Shown here piece after piece: positions 19,722-27,925 of a stretch of 64,000 bases of DNA. The position numbers and the translations under genes are program-made. Under the pieces are notes generated by a model, which had not been told where the DNA came from, searched no databases, and worked only from the letters and a program-made list of their open reading frames with translations. Position 1 is the stretch's first letter; every line of letters starts with the position of its first letter. Source of the stretch: Mesorhizobium sp. (GTDB lineage Bacteria; Pseudomonadota; Alphaproteobacteria; Rhizobiales; Rhizobiaceae); contig NZ_JAEULZ010000052.1 in NCBI RefSeq assembly GCF_016793485.1, positions 34,868-98,867 of the forward strand, read 5' to 3'.

Positions 19722-20885
19722 TCAGTCCACCCGCCAGCGTTCCACCAGCTCTTCGTTAAGCTCAATCCCCAGGCCAGGCCCGGTCGGCAACTCCATGAAG
19801 CCATCGACCACCGCCGGTTCCGGCGACACCAGCTCGCGGCGCAGCGGGCTGTCGAACACCTTGGGCGACACGTACTCGAAGACAGGCGCGGCCGGGCACG
19901 CAGCCTGGAAATGCCGGCCAACGGCCGACGTTATGCCGGTCTTCCAGCCATGCGGCACCACTTCGGCGCCGGCGAGTTCGCACATGTCGGCGATTCGGCG
20001 AATCTCCGTCAGCCCGCCGCCCCGGCCGATGTTGGGCTGCACCACGCCGACCTTGCCGACGGTCAGCCATTCGCGCACCTCGAATCGCGTCGCCGCAGCT
20101 TCGGCGCCGCCGATTCGGATCGAGCTTTTCTCCGCCAGTCGCGCATGGCCCGAGAGGTCGTCATGCTGGAGGGTCGCCTCGGCAAAGAAAATATTGGCAT
20201 CGCCGACACGCTCAAGGACGAAAAGCGCGTCGTGCCAGTTGTGCCATCGGTAGCCGAAGTCCACGGCCATGGTGATCTCCGGCCCGAGCATCCTGCGGCC
20301 CTCGTGGATCAGGCCCACAAGTTCGTTATCCGTGACGAGGTCGTAGAACAGCACCTCCATCTTCACGGCACGGAATCCGGCTTCCAGCGCCGCATCGAAC
20401 TGGCGGCCGATCTCGCGCATCAACTCGGCTATGCTGCGGCCATGCGCAAGGCCCGGGAAGATCGTGCAGTATGGTCTAAGCCTTTCGCGCCGCGCGCCGC
20501 CCATCAGCTTATAGGCGGGGACGCCAAGCTGCTTGCCGGCGAGATCGTGTAGCGCGATGTCGATCGCCGAAAGCGCATGGATGCCAAGCCCCCGCCGGCC
20601 CGGCCAGAAAGTGCCGTCATAGAGCTTCTGCCAGATCGCGGCGATTTCCAGCGGGTCTTCGCCGACAAGGATCTCGGAGGCGTTGCGGCTCCACAGATGC
20701 GCCGTCGGCATCTCTATGAAGCTTTTGACCGCCGAGGGAGGCGCGTCCGCCTCGCCGAAGCCGTAGCGTCCGTCCTCGTCGAAAACCTTGACGATGATCG
20801 TGTCGGCAGTGCCGTCGAGATCGGTCGCGGAACTCGCCGGCGAGACGACCGGAATGGCTTCGATGCGGTCGATCCTGCTGGTCAT
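19722..20885 (-). CDS. Enolase-superfamily protein, mandelate racemase/muconate lactonizing type (4)
   Basis: A 387-residue protein with Lys175 (VKMEV), Asp209 (AVDFGYRW), Glu236 (AEATL), Glu262 (GAEA) and His312 (PHGWK). The Asp that normally pairs with the catalytic His is Asn285 here (QPNIGRGGG instead of QPD). That may reduce or alter base catalysis at His. It is seven bases downstream of an SDR gene on the same strand, suggesting a two-gene operon. Confidence 0.88.
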   Translation of the reverse strand: MTSRIDRIEAIPVVSPASSATDLDGTADTIIVKVFDEDGRYGFGEADAPPSAVKSFIEMPTAHLWSRNASEILVGEDPLEIAAIWQKLYDGTFWPGRRGLGIHALSAIDIALHDLAGKQLGVPAYKLMGGARRERLRPYCTIFPGLAHGRSIAELMREIGRQFDAALEAGFRAVKMEVLFYDLVTDNELVGLIHEGRRMLGPEITMAVDFGYRWHNWHDALFVLERVGDANIFFAEATLQHDDLSGHARLAEKSSIRIGGAEAAATRFEVREWLTVGKVGVVQPNIGRGGGLTEIRRIADMCELAGAEVVPHGWKTGITSAVGRHFQAACPAAPVFEYVSPKVFDSPLRRELVSPEPAVVDGFMELPTGPGLGIELNEELVERWRVD

Positions 20886-20892
20886 CGTCCCC

Positions 20893-21648
20893 TCAATAGA
20901 CGGCGCGGCCGCCGGTCAGGTCGAAGGTGAAGCCGGTGGTGAAGCTGCAGGCCGGCGAGACGATCCAGGAAATCATCTCCGCCGCTTCCTCCAACTCGCC
21001 GCAACGCTTCATCGGGATTTTGTCGGTCATGTACTTCACCTGCGCGTCCGGCAGCGCCGCCACCATCGGTGTGCGGATCACCGCCGGCGCCAGCGCATTG
21101 ATGGTGATCCCGGTCTCGGCGTAGTCCTTGCCCATCGACTTGACGAGGCCGATCACGCCCGCCTTCGTCGCCGAATAGGCGGTCATTCCGGCATTGCCCT
21201 CCTTGCCGGCGATCGAGGCGATGTGGAGTATGCGGCCGTAGCCCTTGTCCAGCATATGCGGCAGCACGGCCTTCGACACGAGGAACGACCCCAGAAGATT
21301 GATGCGGTACACCAAGTCGAAATCGTCGGGATCGACCTCATGTGCCTTGAGGTTGGTTTTGCCGGTAGCGCCGGCGCAGTTGACGACCGCGTGGAGTTGG
21401 CCGGCGTCGCCGATCACCTTCGCCCATACGGCATCCTGCGCGGCCCTGTCGGTGATCTCGATCGCGTGGCCAGTCGCCTTGCCGCCCGAGGCTGATATCT
21501 GCGCTGCCGCCTCCGCCGCTCCCTTGCCGTCCCGGTCGAGGCAGATCACGGTAGCACCGCGTGATGCCATGAGCCCCGCCGTGGTTTTTCCTATGCCGCT
21601 CGCCGCCCCCACGATTGCGATGGCGTAGGGATTGGGAAAGCTGGTCAT
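20893..21648 (-). CDS. Short-chain dehydrogenase/reductase
   Basis: A 251-residue SDR with GAASGIGKT cofactor loop, catalytic Ser in HIASIAGKEG and YSATK. Strongest resemblance is to 3-oxoacyl-ACP-reductase-like sugar dehydrogenases. It is the first gene of a pair with the fourth enolase-type gene and is divergent from a Gfo/Idh/MocA gene; the shared promoter has a perfect palindrome. Confidence 0.93.
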   Translation of the reverse strand: MTSFPNPYAIAIVGAASGIGKTTAGLMASRGATVICLDRDGKGAAEAAAQISASGGKATGHAIEITDRAAQDAVWAKVIGDAGQLHAVVNCAGATGKTNLKAHEVDPDDFDLVYRINLLGSFLVSKAVLPHMLDKGYGRILHIASIAGKEGNAGMTAYSATKAGVIGLVKSMGKDYAETGITINALAPAVIRTPMVAALPDAQVKYMTDKIPMKRCGELEEAAEMISWIVSPACSFTTGFTFDLTGGRAVY

Positions 21649-21729
21649 GCGGAACTCCTGCGCTGCTGGCCGGCGAAACCCTCCGTCGCCGGATATGTTG
21701 GGAAGACCATAGGGTATTCCGGCAATCTA

Positions 21730-21752
21730 GACAATTGTCCGCATTTGCGGAC
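21730..21752. promoter_or_regulatory. Candidate operator in divergent promoter (SDR and Gfo/Idh/MocA)
   Basis: A perfect palindrome GTCCGCATTTGCGGAC (21737-21752) overlaps GACAATTGTC (21730-21739). Its TTGTCCG half recurs at 16201-16207 in front of iclR. Position between two divergent catabolic genes suggests a repressor or activator site. Confidence 0.55.
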
Positions 21753-21847
21753 AGACGTCAACCTATTGAGCCGGGCTCAACAACGCGAATGCGTTCTGCT
21801 ATCACACCGTCCAGCGAGCCTGGGAACCGGGCCGTAAGGGAGGAAAG

Positions 21848-22888
21848 ATGAGCGGTAAGGTCATAAGGGTCGGCCTGGTCGGCTGCGGATTCTATGCACA
21901 GAACCATCTCAACGCGTGGCGAGACCTGAGGCCGGACGGGGCGCTCCTGTCGGCCGTCTGCGACGTGGATCCGGCCAAGGCGAAGGCGGCCGGCGAATCC
22001 TTCGGCGTGCCGTGGTTCACCGACGTTGCGGCGATGCTCGACGCCGTGCCGCTGGATGCCGTCGACATCGTCACACGGCAGGATACGCATCGCGCGATTG
22101 CCGAGACCACCATCGCGCGCGGCATCGCCACCATCGTGCAAAAACCGTTTGCGCCGACATGGGAGGACGCAACGGCCATCGTCGATGCGGCCAGGAAGGC
22201 CGGCGTCTGGCTCGCCGTGCACGAGAACTTCCGCTACCAGGCGCCGCTGCGCGCCGTGCGCGCGGTGATCGACAGTGGGGCTATCGGAGAGCCCAACTGG
22301 GCGCGCGTTGCCTTCCGGACTGGATACGACGTGTATGCCACCCAACCCTATTTCTACGATGAGACGCGTTTCGCCATCGCCGATGTCGGCGTTCATGTGC
22401 TCGACGTTTCCCGCTTCTTGCTCGGCGATGTCGAGCGCATCTCCTGCGAGACGCAGCAGCGCAATCCCAAGGTCAAGGGCGAGGACACTGCCACCATGCT
22501 GCTGAAGCATCGGAGCGGCGCGGTCAGCATCGTGGAATGCACCTATGAGGCGCGCCGCGCCGACGACCCGTTCCCCGAGACGATGATGGAGATCGAAGGC
22601 TCGCGTGGCTCGATCATCGTCACAGCGAAGACGCAGATGAAGGTAACCAGCGACGGGCAGGCGACGACAAGCGACATCGGCTCTCCATTGCTGTCGTGGA
22701 CCTCGCACCCATGGCATGTCAGCCAGGAAGGCGCGATGGGGGCCTGTCGCCATTTCCTCGACTGCCTGCAGCGCGGCGTACCGGCCGAGACGAGCGGCGA
22801 GGACAACCTCAAGACCTATGCGCTTGTCGACGCGGCCTATATGGCGGCGGCGGAACACCGCGCCGTCGCACCCCTGCGCTGGAAATAG
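21848..22888 (+). CDS. Gfo/Idh/MocA-family oxidoreductase
   Basis: A 346-residue NAD(P)-dependent dehydrogenase. The Rossmann start VGLVGCGFYAQNHLNAW and the QKPFAPTWEDA segment (position of the EKP catalytic loop, with Gln for Glu) identify the family; the C-terminal domain starts around VHENFRYQAPLRAVR. It oxidises a sugar, inositol or related polyol. The gene has a GGGAGG site before ATG 21848. Confidence 0.92.
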   Translation: MSGKVIRVGLVGCGFYAQNHLNAWRDLRPDGALLSAVCDVDPAKAKAAGESFGVPWFTDVAAMLDAVPLDAVDIVTRQDTHRAIAETTIARGIATIVQKPFAPTWEDATAIVDAARKAGVWLAVHENFRYQAPLRAVRAVIDSGAIGEPNWARVAFRTGYDVYATQPYFYDETRFAIADVGVHVLDVSRFLLGDVERISCETQQRNPKVKGEDTATMLLKHRSGAVSIVECTYEARRADDPFPETMMEIEGSRGSIIVTAKTQMKVTSDGQATTSDIGSPLLSWTSHPWHVSQEGAMGACRHFLDCLQRGVPAETSGEDNLKTYALVDAAYMAAAEHRAVAPLRWK

Positions 22889-22889
22889 C

Positions 22890-23699
22890 TCAGGACGCCG
22901 GTTTTTCGGGCAGTCCGAACGTCTTTGCGCACAACGCATAGATGTCGTCATAGACATCCGCGCCGCCGGCTACGATCACTGTGCCTTCTTTCAGCACCGT
23001 CTTCGGGTCTGGCGTGACGATGCGCCCGCCTGCTTCCTCGATCAGCAGCAGGCCGGCGATGCAGTCCCACGCGTTCATGTTGTTCTCGATGTAGCCGATC
23101 AGCCTGCCCGCCGCGACATACGCCAGGCAAAGCGCGCCTGACGCGTTGCGATAGAACACACCGCCCTTTTTCAGGAGGTCAGCGATCAGCAGTGGGACCG
23201 CACTCGTCTCGCGACGGCTGGAAAACCCTATGCCCAGCGACCCATCACCGAGGCTCTTCGATTTCGTCGTGCGGATCGGCTTGCCGTTCAGCCAGGCACC
23301 GCCGCCCTTTTCGCCATAGAAGGTCTCGCCGGTCGAGGGTTCGTGGATGGCGGCGGTGACCGTCACGCCCTCCTTGGCGCAGGCGATCGCCACGCACCAT
23401 GCCGGAATCCCGCGCACGAAATTCGCGGTTCCGTCGATCGGGTCGATCACCCAGTCGTAACCGGTCGTGCCTGTCTTCGGCGCATGCTCTTCGCCGACGA
23501 TGCCGTCATCGGGATAGGCCTTCGCGAGTTCGCGGCGCACGAAGAGCTCGACCTCGCGGTCGGCTTCCGACACGAGGTCCTGATGGCCCTTGGCCTCGAT
23601 AGTGAGGGAATCAAGCCTACGGAAAAACTCCATTCCGAGCTTGCCTGCCCGTTCGGAGAGATCGCGCGCGAAGATCAGGCGTTCGCTGTGGCTGTTCAT
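22890..23699 (-). CDS. Inositol monophosphatase family protein
   Basis: A Mg-dependent phosphatase of the IMPase family: GEEHAP (metal-binding Glu), DPIDGTANF and WDCIAG are present in the expected order. It would dephosphorylate inositol phosphate or a related sugar phosphate. I use ATG 23699 (269 residues), which matches the family N-terminus; a GTG at 23741 would add 14 residues. It is convergent with the Gfo/Idh/MocA gene, with one base between the stops. Confidence 0.9.
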   Translation of the reverse strand: MNSHSERLIFARDLSERAGKLGMEFFRRLDSLTIEAKGHQDLVSEADREVELFVRRELAKAYPDDGIVGEEHAPKTGTTGYDWVIDPIDGTANFVRGIPAWCVAIACAKEGVTVTAAIHEPSTGETFYGEKGGGAWLNGKPIRTTKSKSLGDGSLGIGFSSRRETSAVPLLIADLLKKGGVFYRNASGALCLAYVAAGRLIGYIENNMNAWDCIAGLLLIEEAGGRIVTPDPKTVLKEGTVIVAGGADVYDDIYALCAKTFGLPEKPAS

Positions 23700-23839
23700 G
23701 ATGTCGGCCGCCGTGCTGGAGAGGTTCGCGCGAGCGGACACCCGCGCGTCGCCTTCATAGGCAATGGCCGCGATTTAGGAAAGGGCGCAAAGGACCGGCC
23801 GGATAGCCAGCCAATCCGACCCAACCTCGCAATCCGGTT

Positions 23840-24049
23840 TCAGAACAGGCTGCTGTCGTGCGGGCCGGACTTCTTGGCCGCCAGGTACATCAGGCTGTAG
23901 CTTGCGACCTTGCGGTCCCAACCAGCCTTCACGGCCAGATCGACCATCGCGTCGAGATGGGGCTTCAGGGCCTCGCGGCACTCCACCTCGTATTTCGAAT
24001 GTTTGAGAGCATTCTTGGGCTTGTCTACGACTGGTTCTTTGATGAGCAT
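23840..24049 (-). CDS. Small hypothetical protein
   Basis: A 69-residue reading frame (MLIKEPVVDKPKNAL...) rich in Lys, with a probable helix ECREALKPHLDAMVDLAVKAGW and a C-terminal YLAAKKSG. The composition looks like a real soluble protein. The start is uncertain: no clear ribosome-binding site is seen, and the frame stays open 21 codons further. No family recognised. Confidence 0.5.
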   Translation of the reverse strand: MLIKEPVVDKPKNALKHSKYEVECREALKPHLDAMVDLAVKAGWDRKVASYSLMYLAAKKSGPHDSSLF

Positions 24050-24183
24050 GGGATGCACTGCGACTGAGTGAACAATGCGCTTACCTAACGGCGGCAGCTT
24101 CGCGGCGGTCAAGCGCGGCGAGCCAACTTGCCCGAACTCTCCACATCAAAGTTTCGAGGAGGGTGATTTATCTGCAACGCCTC

Positions 24184-24915
24184 TCAACTGACCGAGAGTT
24201 CGACCAGGTCGGCGGCGAAGCGTGTTTCGGAAAACTGGATCGGCCGCTCATCGGGATCGACATTGGTATAGACGGTGGCGATCACGATCGCGCCCGGTGA
24301 AAGGCGGAGATCGGCGAGGTCGGCGTCGCTTGCGTGACGCGCGGAGATCAGCGTCGAGCGGCGGAAATAATCCACGACATCGAACGATTTCAGCGCCGTG
24401 GTGACCGAACCGCTCTGAGCATAGAGCTTTTCGATTCCCGGAAAGCGCTCGCCGGGAAAAAAGCTCGTCGCCCGCGAGATCGGCCTGCCGTCCGCCTCGG
24501 ACAGGGTTTCCAGCCGCACGACCTTGTCACCCTCGGTCAGGCCGAGGGCGACTATGGTGCGCTGGTCCGCCGGTTCGATCGCATGGGCGAGCAGGATGCC
24601 GCGCCTGTCCTTGGCCTGGCCCTGCAGGCCTTCCGAAAACCGTGTGCGGGCGCCGATCGGATAGGCCAGCCTCTGCTTGCGCTCGATGAACGTGCCCCGG
24701 CCCTGCTCGGCACGCAGGACACCTTCCTGCACAAGCGCGGAGATCGCGCCGCGCACGGTGTGCCTGTTCACGCCGAATCGTTCCGCCAGCGTCATTTCCG
24801 GCGGCAGCTTCTCGTCGAATTCTCCCGATCCGATCGCCTGCCTGATCTGGTCGGCGATCTGCCGCCACAGCGAAATCCCACTCCGCCTTTCGACCCTGCC
24901 GGCCACTCCCGCCAT
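24184..24915 (-). CDS. phnF: Phosphonate-operon regulator PhnF (GntR family, UTRA domain)
   Basis: A 243-residue protein: winged helix at residues about 10-75 (LWRQIADQIRQAIGSGEF, RFGVNRHTVRGAISAL) and a UTRA effector domain behind it. Divergent position from phnG and length identify it as PhnF, a repressor of C-P lyase genes in several bacteria. Its promoter (TTGATA at 24994-24989, TATACA at 24971-24966, 17-base spacing) overlaps a 20-base palindrome, so autoregulation is likely. Confidence 0.92.
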   Translation of the reverse strand: MAGVAGRVERRSGISLWRQIADQIRQAIGSGEFDEKLPPEMTLAERFGVNRHTVRGAISALVQEGVLRAEQGRGTFIERKQRLAYPIGARTRFSEGLQGQAKDRRGILLAHAIEPADQRTIVALGLTEGDKVVRLETLSEADGRPISRATSFFPGERFPGIEKLYAQSGSVTTALKSFDVVDYFRRSTLISARHASDADLADLRLSPGAIVIATVYTNVDPDERPIQFSETRFAADLVELSVS

Positions 24916-24962
24916 CTTTTTCAGCTTCCTGTCATGCGGCCGTCATCGACACGCGATAGCAA

Positions 24963-25001
24963 TTGTGTATAATTTGTATGATTGTCTATATCAATAGACA
25001 A
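24963..25001. promoter_or_regulatory. Divergent phnF/phnG promoters with PhnF-type operator
   Basis: An inverted repeat at 24982-25001 has arms TTGTCTAT and ATAGACAA around four bases. On the plus strand TTGTGT (24963-24968) and CTATAT (24986-24991) are 17 bases apart and would drive phnG; the operator covers this -10 box. On the minus strand TTGATA and TATACA, also 17 apart, would drive phnF; the operator covers this -35 box. One bound protein could block both. Confidence 0.7.
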
Positions 25002-25023
25002 ATATGAATCCGCGTGGTGAAAG

Positions 25024-25488
25024 ATGGAAAGACGAAGGGAACGCGAGGAAAACCAGGCGCGCAAGGCGGCGATGGCAGCCTTTGCCGCTGCGTCGGGCGA
25101 TGAACTGCGTAAGCTGGCCAAGGCCTCGGGACTGGCCTTGGACGCGACGCCACTACGCGGACCGGAGACCGGCCTCGTCACCGTGCGCGGCCGCATCGGC
25201 GGCGGTGGCGCCCCCTTCAACACCGGCGAGGCGACCGTGACCCGCGCCACCGTCCAGCTCCCATCGGGCCAGGTCGGCCACGCCTATTCGCTCGGCCGCG
25301 ATCGCGAGAAAGTTCGGCTCGCCGCAACCCTCGACGCCGTCTGGTGCACGCCGGAAACGCGCGCCGCCGTCGAACAGAAGATCGTCGCGCCGCTGGTCAG
25401 GATGCAGGCGGAGCGCGATGCGAAGCGGCACGCTGAAACGGCCGCGACGAAAGTGGACTTCTTCACGATGGTGCGGGGCGAGGACTGA
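25024..25488 (+). CDS. phnG: C-P lyase complex subunit PhnG
   Basis: A 154-residue PhnG with ETGLVTVRGRIGGGGAPFN, TRATVQLPSGQVGHAYSLGRDREK and the typical end VDFFTMVRG. Together with PhnH, PhnI and PhnJ it forms the core complex that links phosphonates to ribose 1-triphosphate and cleaves the C-P bond. Two bases separate it from phnH. Confidence 0.96.
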   Translation: MERRREREENQARKAAMAAFAAASGDELRKLAKASGLALDATPLRGPETGLVTVRGRIGGGGAPFNTGEATVTRATVQLPSGQVGHAYSLGRDREKVRLAATLDAVWCTPETRAAVEQKIVAPLVRMQAERDAKRHAETAATKVDFFTMVRGED

Positions 25489-25490
25489 CC

Positions 25491-26096
25491 ATGCTTTCCG
25501 AACAGATCGTCGGCGGCTTCGCCAATCCGGTTTTCGACGCGCAGGCAACCTTTCGCGCCGTCATGGACGCCATGGCGCGGCCGGGCACGATCCAGCCCGC
25601 GAAGGCTGAAACCCATCCCCCCCAACCGCTGTCGCCAGTCGCGGCGGCAATCGCGCTGTCTCTCTGCGATCACGACACGCCGCTTTGGCTCGATCAAACG
25701 CTGCGGCAGGCGCCAGCGGTCGCGAAGTGGCTCGGCTTCCATTCAGGCGCGCCGCTGGTCGAGAACCCGACCGACGCGCATTTCGCCCTTGTCGCTGACC
25801 CCGCCAATCTCATCGCTTTGGAGAATTTCGCGCAGGGGACTCAGGAATACCCGGATCGCTCGACCACGCTGATCCTGCAGGTCGCGAGCCTGTCCACCGG
25901 CGACAATCTGCTTCTCCAGGGACCGGGCATAGAGCGGACGGGGCTGATCGCTCCCTCCCCGCTCCCCCGCCATTTCGTCGAGCAGTGGAAGCAGAACCGC
26001 GCCCGTTTCCCGCGCGGCGTCGACCTCATCCTCGCCGCGCCCGACGGCATCGCCTGCCTGCCGCGCACGACGCGCATCCGCGTGATGGAGGTCTGA
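25491..26096 (+). CDS. phnH: C-P lyase complex subunit PhnH
   Basis: A 201-residue PhnH. FRAVMDAMARPGTI near the N-terminus and the C-terminal GVDLILAAPDGIACLPRTTRI are family signatures. PhnH is a structural subunit of the core complex. It is two bases from both phnG and phnI. Confidence 0.95.
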   Translation: MLSEQIVGGFANPVFDAQATFRAVMDAMARPGTIQPAKAETHPPQPLSPVAAAIALSLCDHDTPLWLDQTLRQAPAVAKWLGFHSGAPLVENPTDAHFALVADPANLIALENFAQGTQEYPDRSTTLILQVASLSTGDNLLLQGPGIERTGLIAPSPLPRHFVEQWKQNRARFPRGVDLILAAPDGIACLPRTTRIRVMEV

Positions 26097-26098
26097 CA

Positions 26099-27202
26099 AT
26101 GTACGTTGCCGTAAAAGGCGGCGAGGCCGCCATCCGAAACGCGCACAAGCTGCTCGCCGACCGCAGGCGCGGCGACCGCAGCGTGCCGGCTCTGAGGCTC
26201 GACCAGATCGTGGAACAGCTCGGTCTAGGCGTCGACCGCGTCATGAGCGAAGGCTCGCTCTACGACCGCGAGCTTGCCGCGCTTGCCATCGTGCAGGCGC
26301 GCGGCGACCTGATCGAGGCGATCTTCCTCGTGCGCGCCTATCGCACCACCCTGCCCCGCTTCGGCTACACGCGTCCCATGGATACGGCCACGATGCAGGC
26401 CGAGCGGCGCGTCTCCGCCACCTACAAGGACCTGCCGGGCGGCCAGATGCTGGGGCCGACCTTCGACTACACGCATCGCCTGCTCGATCCGGAACTGGCG
26501 TCGGGCGGGGACGTGGCCGAGCCCGAGCTGCGCCATGCCGAGCCGGAGGCGATGCCGCGCGTCTCCGACATTCTCGGCGGCGAAGGCCTGATCGAGGAGG
26601 ACGGCCCGCTGCCTTCAGGCCACGTCACCGGCGACATCACCCGCGAACCGATGGAGTTCCCGCTCGACCGCGACAGCCGCCTCCAGGCTCTTTCGCGCGG
26701 CGACGAGGGTTTTCTGCTGGCGCTCGCCTATTCGACACAGCGCGGCTATGCGCGCAGCCACCCGTTCGTCGGCGAAATACGCATCGGCGAGGTCGAGCTG
26801 GAACTCGACGTGCCGGAACTGGACTTTCCCGTCACGCTCGGCCGCATCCGCGTCACCGAATGCCAGATGGTCAACCAGTTCCACGGCTCGGCGAAAATCC
26901 CGCCGCAGTTCACGCGCGGCTACGGCCTCGTCTTCGGCCAGAGCGAACGCAAGGCGATGGCCATGTCTCTCTGCGACCGTGCGCTGAGGGCACGTGAGCT
27001 TGGCGAGGACATCACCGCCGCCGCGCAGGACGAGGAATTCGTCATCTCGCATTCCGATAATGTCCAGGCGACCGGTTTCGTCGAGCATTTGAAGCTGCCG
27101 CACTATGTCGACTTCCAGGCCGAACTCGACCTCGTGCGCCGCATGCGCGCCGAGCACGACGCGTCTCGGGCAGCTGACGGTCACAAGGAGGCGGCGGAAT
27201 GA
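26099..27202 (+). CDS. phnI: C-P lyase complex subunit PhnI
   Basis: A 367-residue PhnI (MYVAVKGGEAAIRNAHKLL, later YGLVFGQSERKAMAMSLCDRAL, end with VDFQAELDLVRRMRA). PhnI acts as a nucleosidase that replaces the base of ATP with phosphonate. The ATG at 26099 lies two bases after phnH. After this gene the operon is broken by a toxin-antitoxin pair on the other strand; phnJ begins 723 bases later. Confidence 0.96.
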   Translation: MYVAVKGGEAAIRNAHKLLADRRRGDRSVPALRLDQIVEQLGLGVDRVMSEGSLYDRELAALAIVQARGDLIEAIFLVRAYRTTLPRFGYTRPMDTATMQAERRVSATYKDLPGGQMLGPTFDYTHRLLDPELASGGDVAEPELRHAEPEAMPRVSDILGGEGLIEEDGPLPSGHVTGDITREPMEFPLDRDSRLQALSRGDEGFLLALAYSTQRGYARSHPFVGEIRIGEVELELDVPELDFPVTLGRIRVTECQMVNQFHGSAKIPPQFTRGYGLVFGQSERKAMAMSLCDRALRARELGEDITAAAQDEEFVISHSDNVQATGFVEHLKLPHYVDFQAELDLVRRMRAEHDASRAADGHKEAAE

Positions 27203-27210
27203 ACTCTTCC

Positions 27211-27642
27211 CTAAGCCGCGTCGCGAACCGAGACCACGATCTCCTTGCCCAGCGCGGCAAGCGCCGCCTGAAGCAGCGGCAGCTTGGTCGGATGGTCGGG
27301 ATCGAGGATGCGCCGCGCCTCGCCTTCGGCCTTGCCGAGTTTGCGGGCGAGTTCGGACTTGGAGAGGCCGCTGGCGTTGAACGCTTCGACGACAGCAAGC
27401 TTCAGCGCGGTCGTGGTGTCGACAGGTATCGAAACGAGACCCTTTCGTTTCGTCACCGCCTTCGGAAGAGGGAGATCCGAAGCCAGATAGCCACGCAATG
27501 CCAGGCCGAGCGCCTCCACGGCGTTAGCGCGCGATTCCGCGATGCTTTCGCCACCTGTGATAGCGTCGGGAACATCCGGAAAGGTCACGAGAAAACCTCC
27601 GTCCGGGTCGGGCTCGATCTCGGCGGCAAAGATGTAGTTCAT
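27211..27642 (-). CDS. hicB: HicB-like antitoxin with C-terminal helix-turn-helix
   Basis: A 143-residue protein: HicB fold at residues about 1-60 (IEPDPDGGFLVTFPDVPDAIT, then AVEALGLALRGYL) and a helix-turn-helix around residues 95-125 (SGLSKSELARKLGKAEGEARRI). It should bind HicA and repress its own promoter. The start at 27642 is preferred over 27654 because GGAG lies six bases upstream. It is encoded against the direction of the phn genes, ending eight bases from phnI. Confidence 0.88.
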   Translation of the reverse strand: MNYIFAAEIEPDPDGGFLVTFPDVPDAITGGESIAESRANAVEALGLALRGYLASDLPLPKAVTKRKGLVSIPVDTTTALKLAVVEAFNASGLSKSELARKLGKAEGEARRILDPDHPTKLPLLQAALAALGKEIVVSVRDAA

Positions 27643-27663
27643 TCCACTCTCCATCGCTGGCGC

Positions 27664-27858
27664 TCACTCGATGCCAAGCTGTTTCCTGATCGTCCGGACC
27701 ATCAGCGGGGTCAACTCGCCGGACTGAATTGTTGTCCTGCGATCTCCAAGCCGCACACGAAAATGCGAACCCTTGCCCCGATCGGTGAAGACCTCGAATT
27801 GGAGCCCGCGCTCCCGCGCAAGCGCACGCAGCTCCCGTATCAGCGCCTCCCGCTTCAT
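27664..27858 (-). CDS. hicA: HicA-like mRNA interferase toxin
   Basis: A 64-residue protein with GKGSHFRVRLGDRRTTIQSG, in which His in GSH is the catalytic residue of HicA, and LTPLMVRTIRKQLGI at the end. It is a double-stranded-RNA-binding-fold toxin that cleaves mRNA. It precedes the antitoxin by 21 bases on the same strand. ATG 27858 follows a G-rich site. Upstream, CGCACATTTTTGTACG (27887-27902) is a weak palindrome between hicA and phnJ. Confidence 0.88.
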   Translation of the reverse strand: MKREALIRELRALARERGLQFEVFTDRGKGSHFRVRLGDRRTTIQSGELTPLMVRTIRKQLGIE

Positions 27859-27925
27859 TCCATACGCCCCCCAACGCTTAAAAAATCGCACATTTTTGTA
27901 CGAAAATCAAGCAAGGGTCAGCAGC

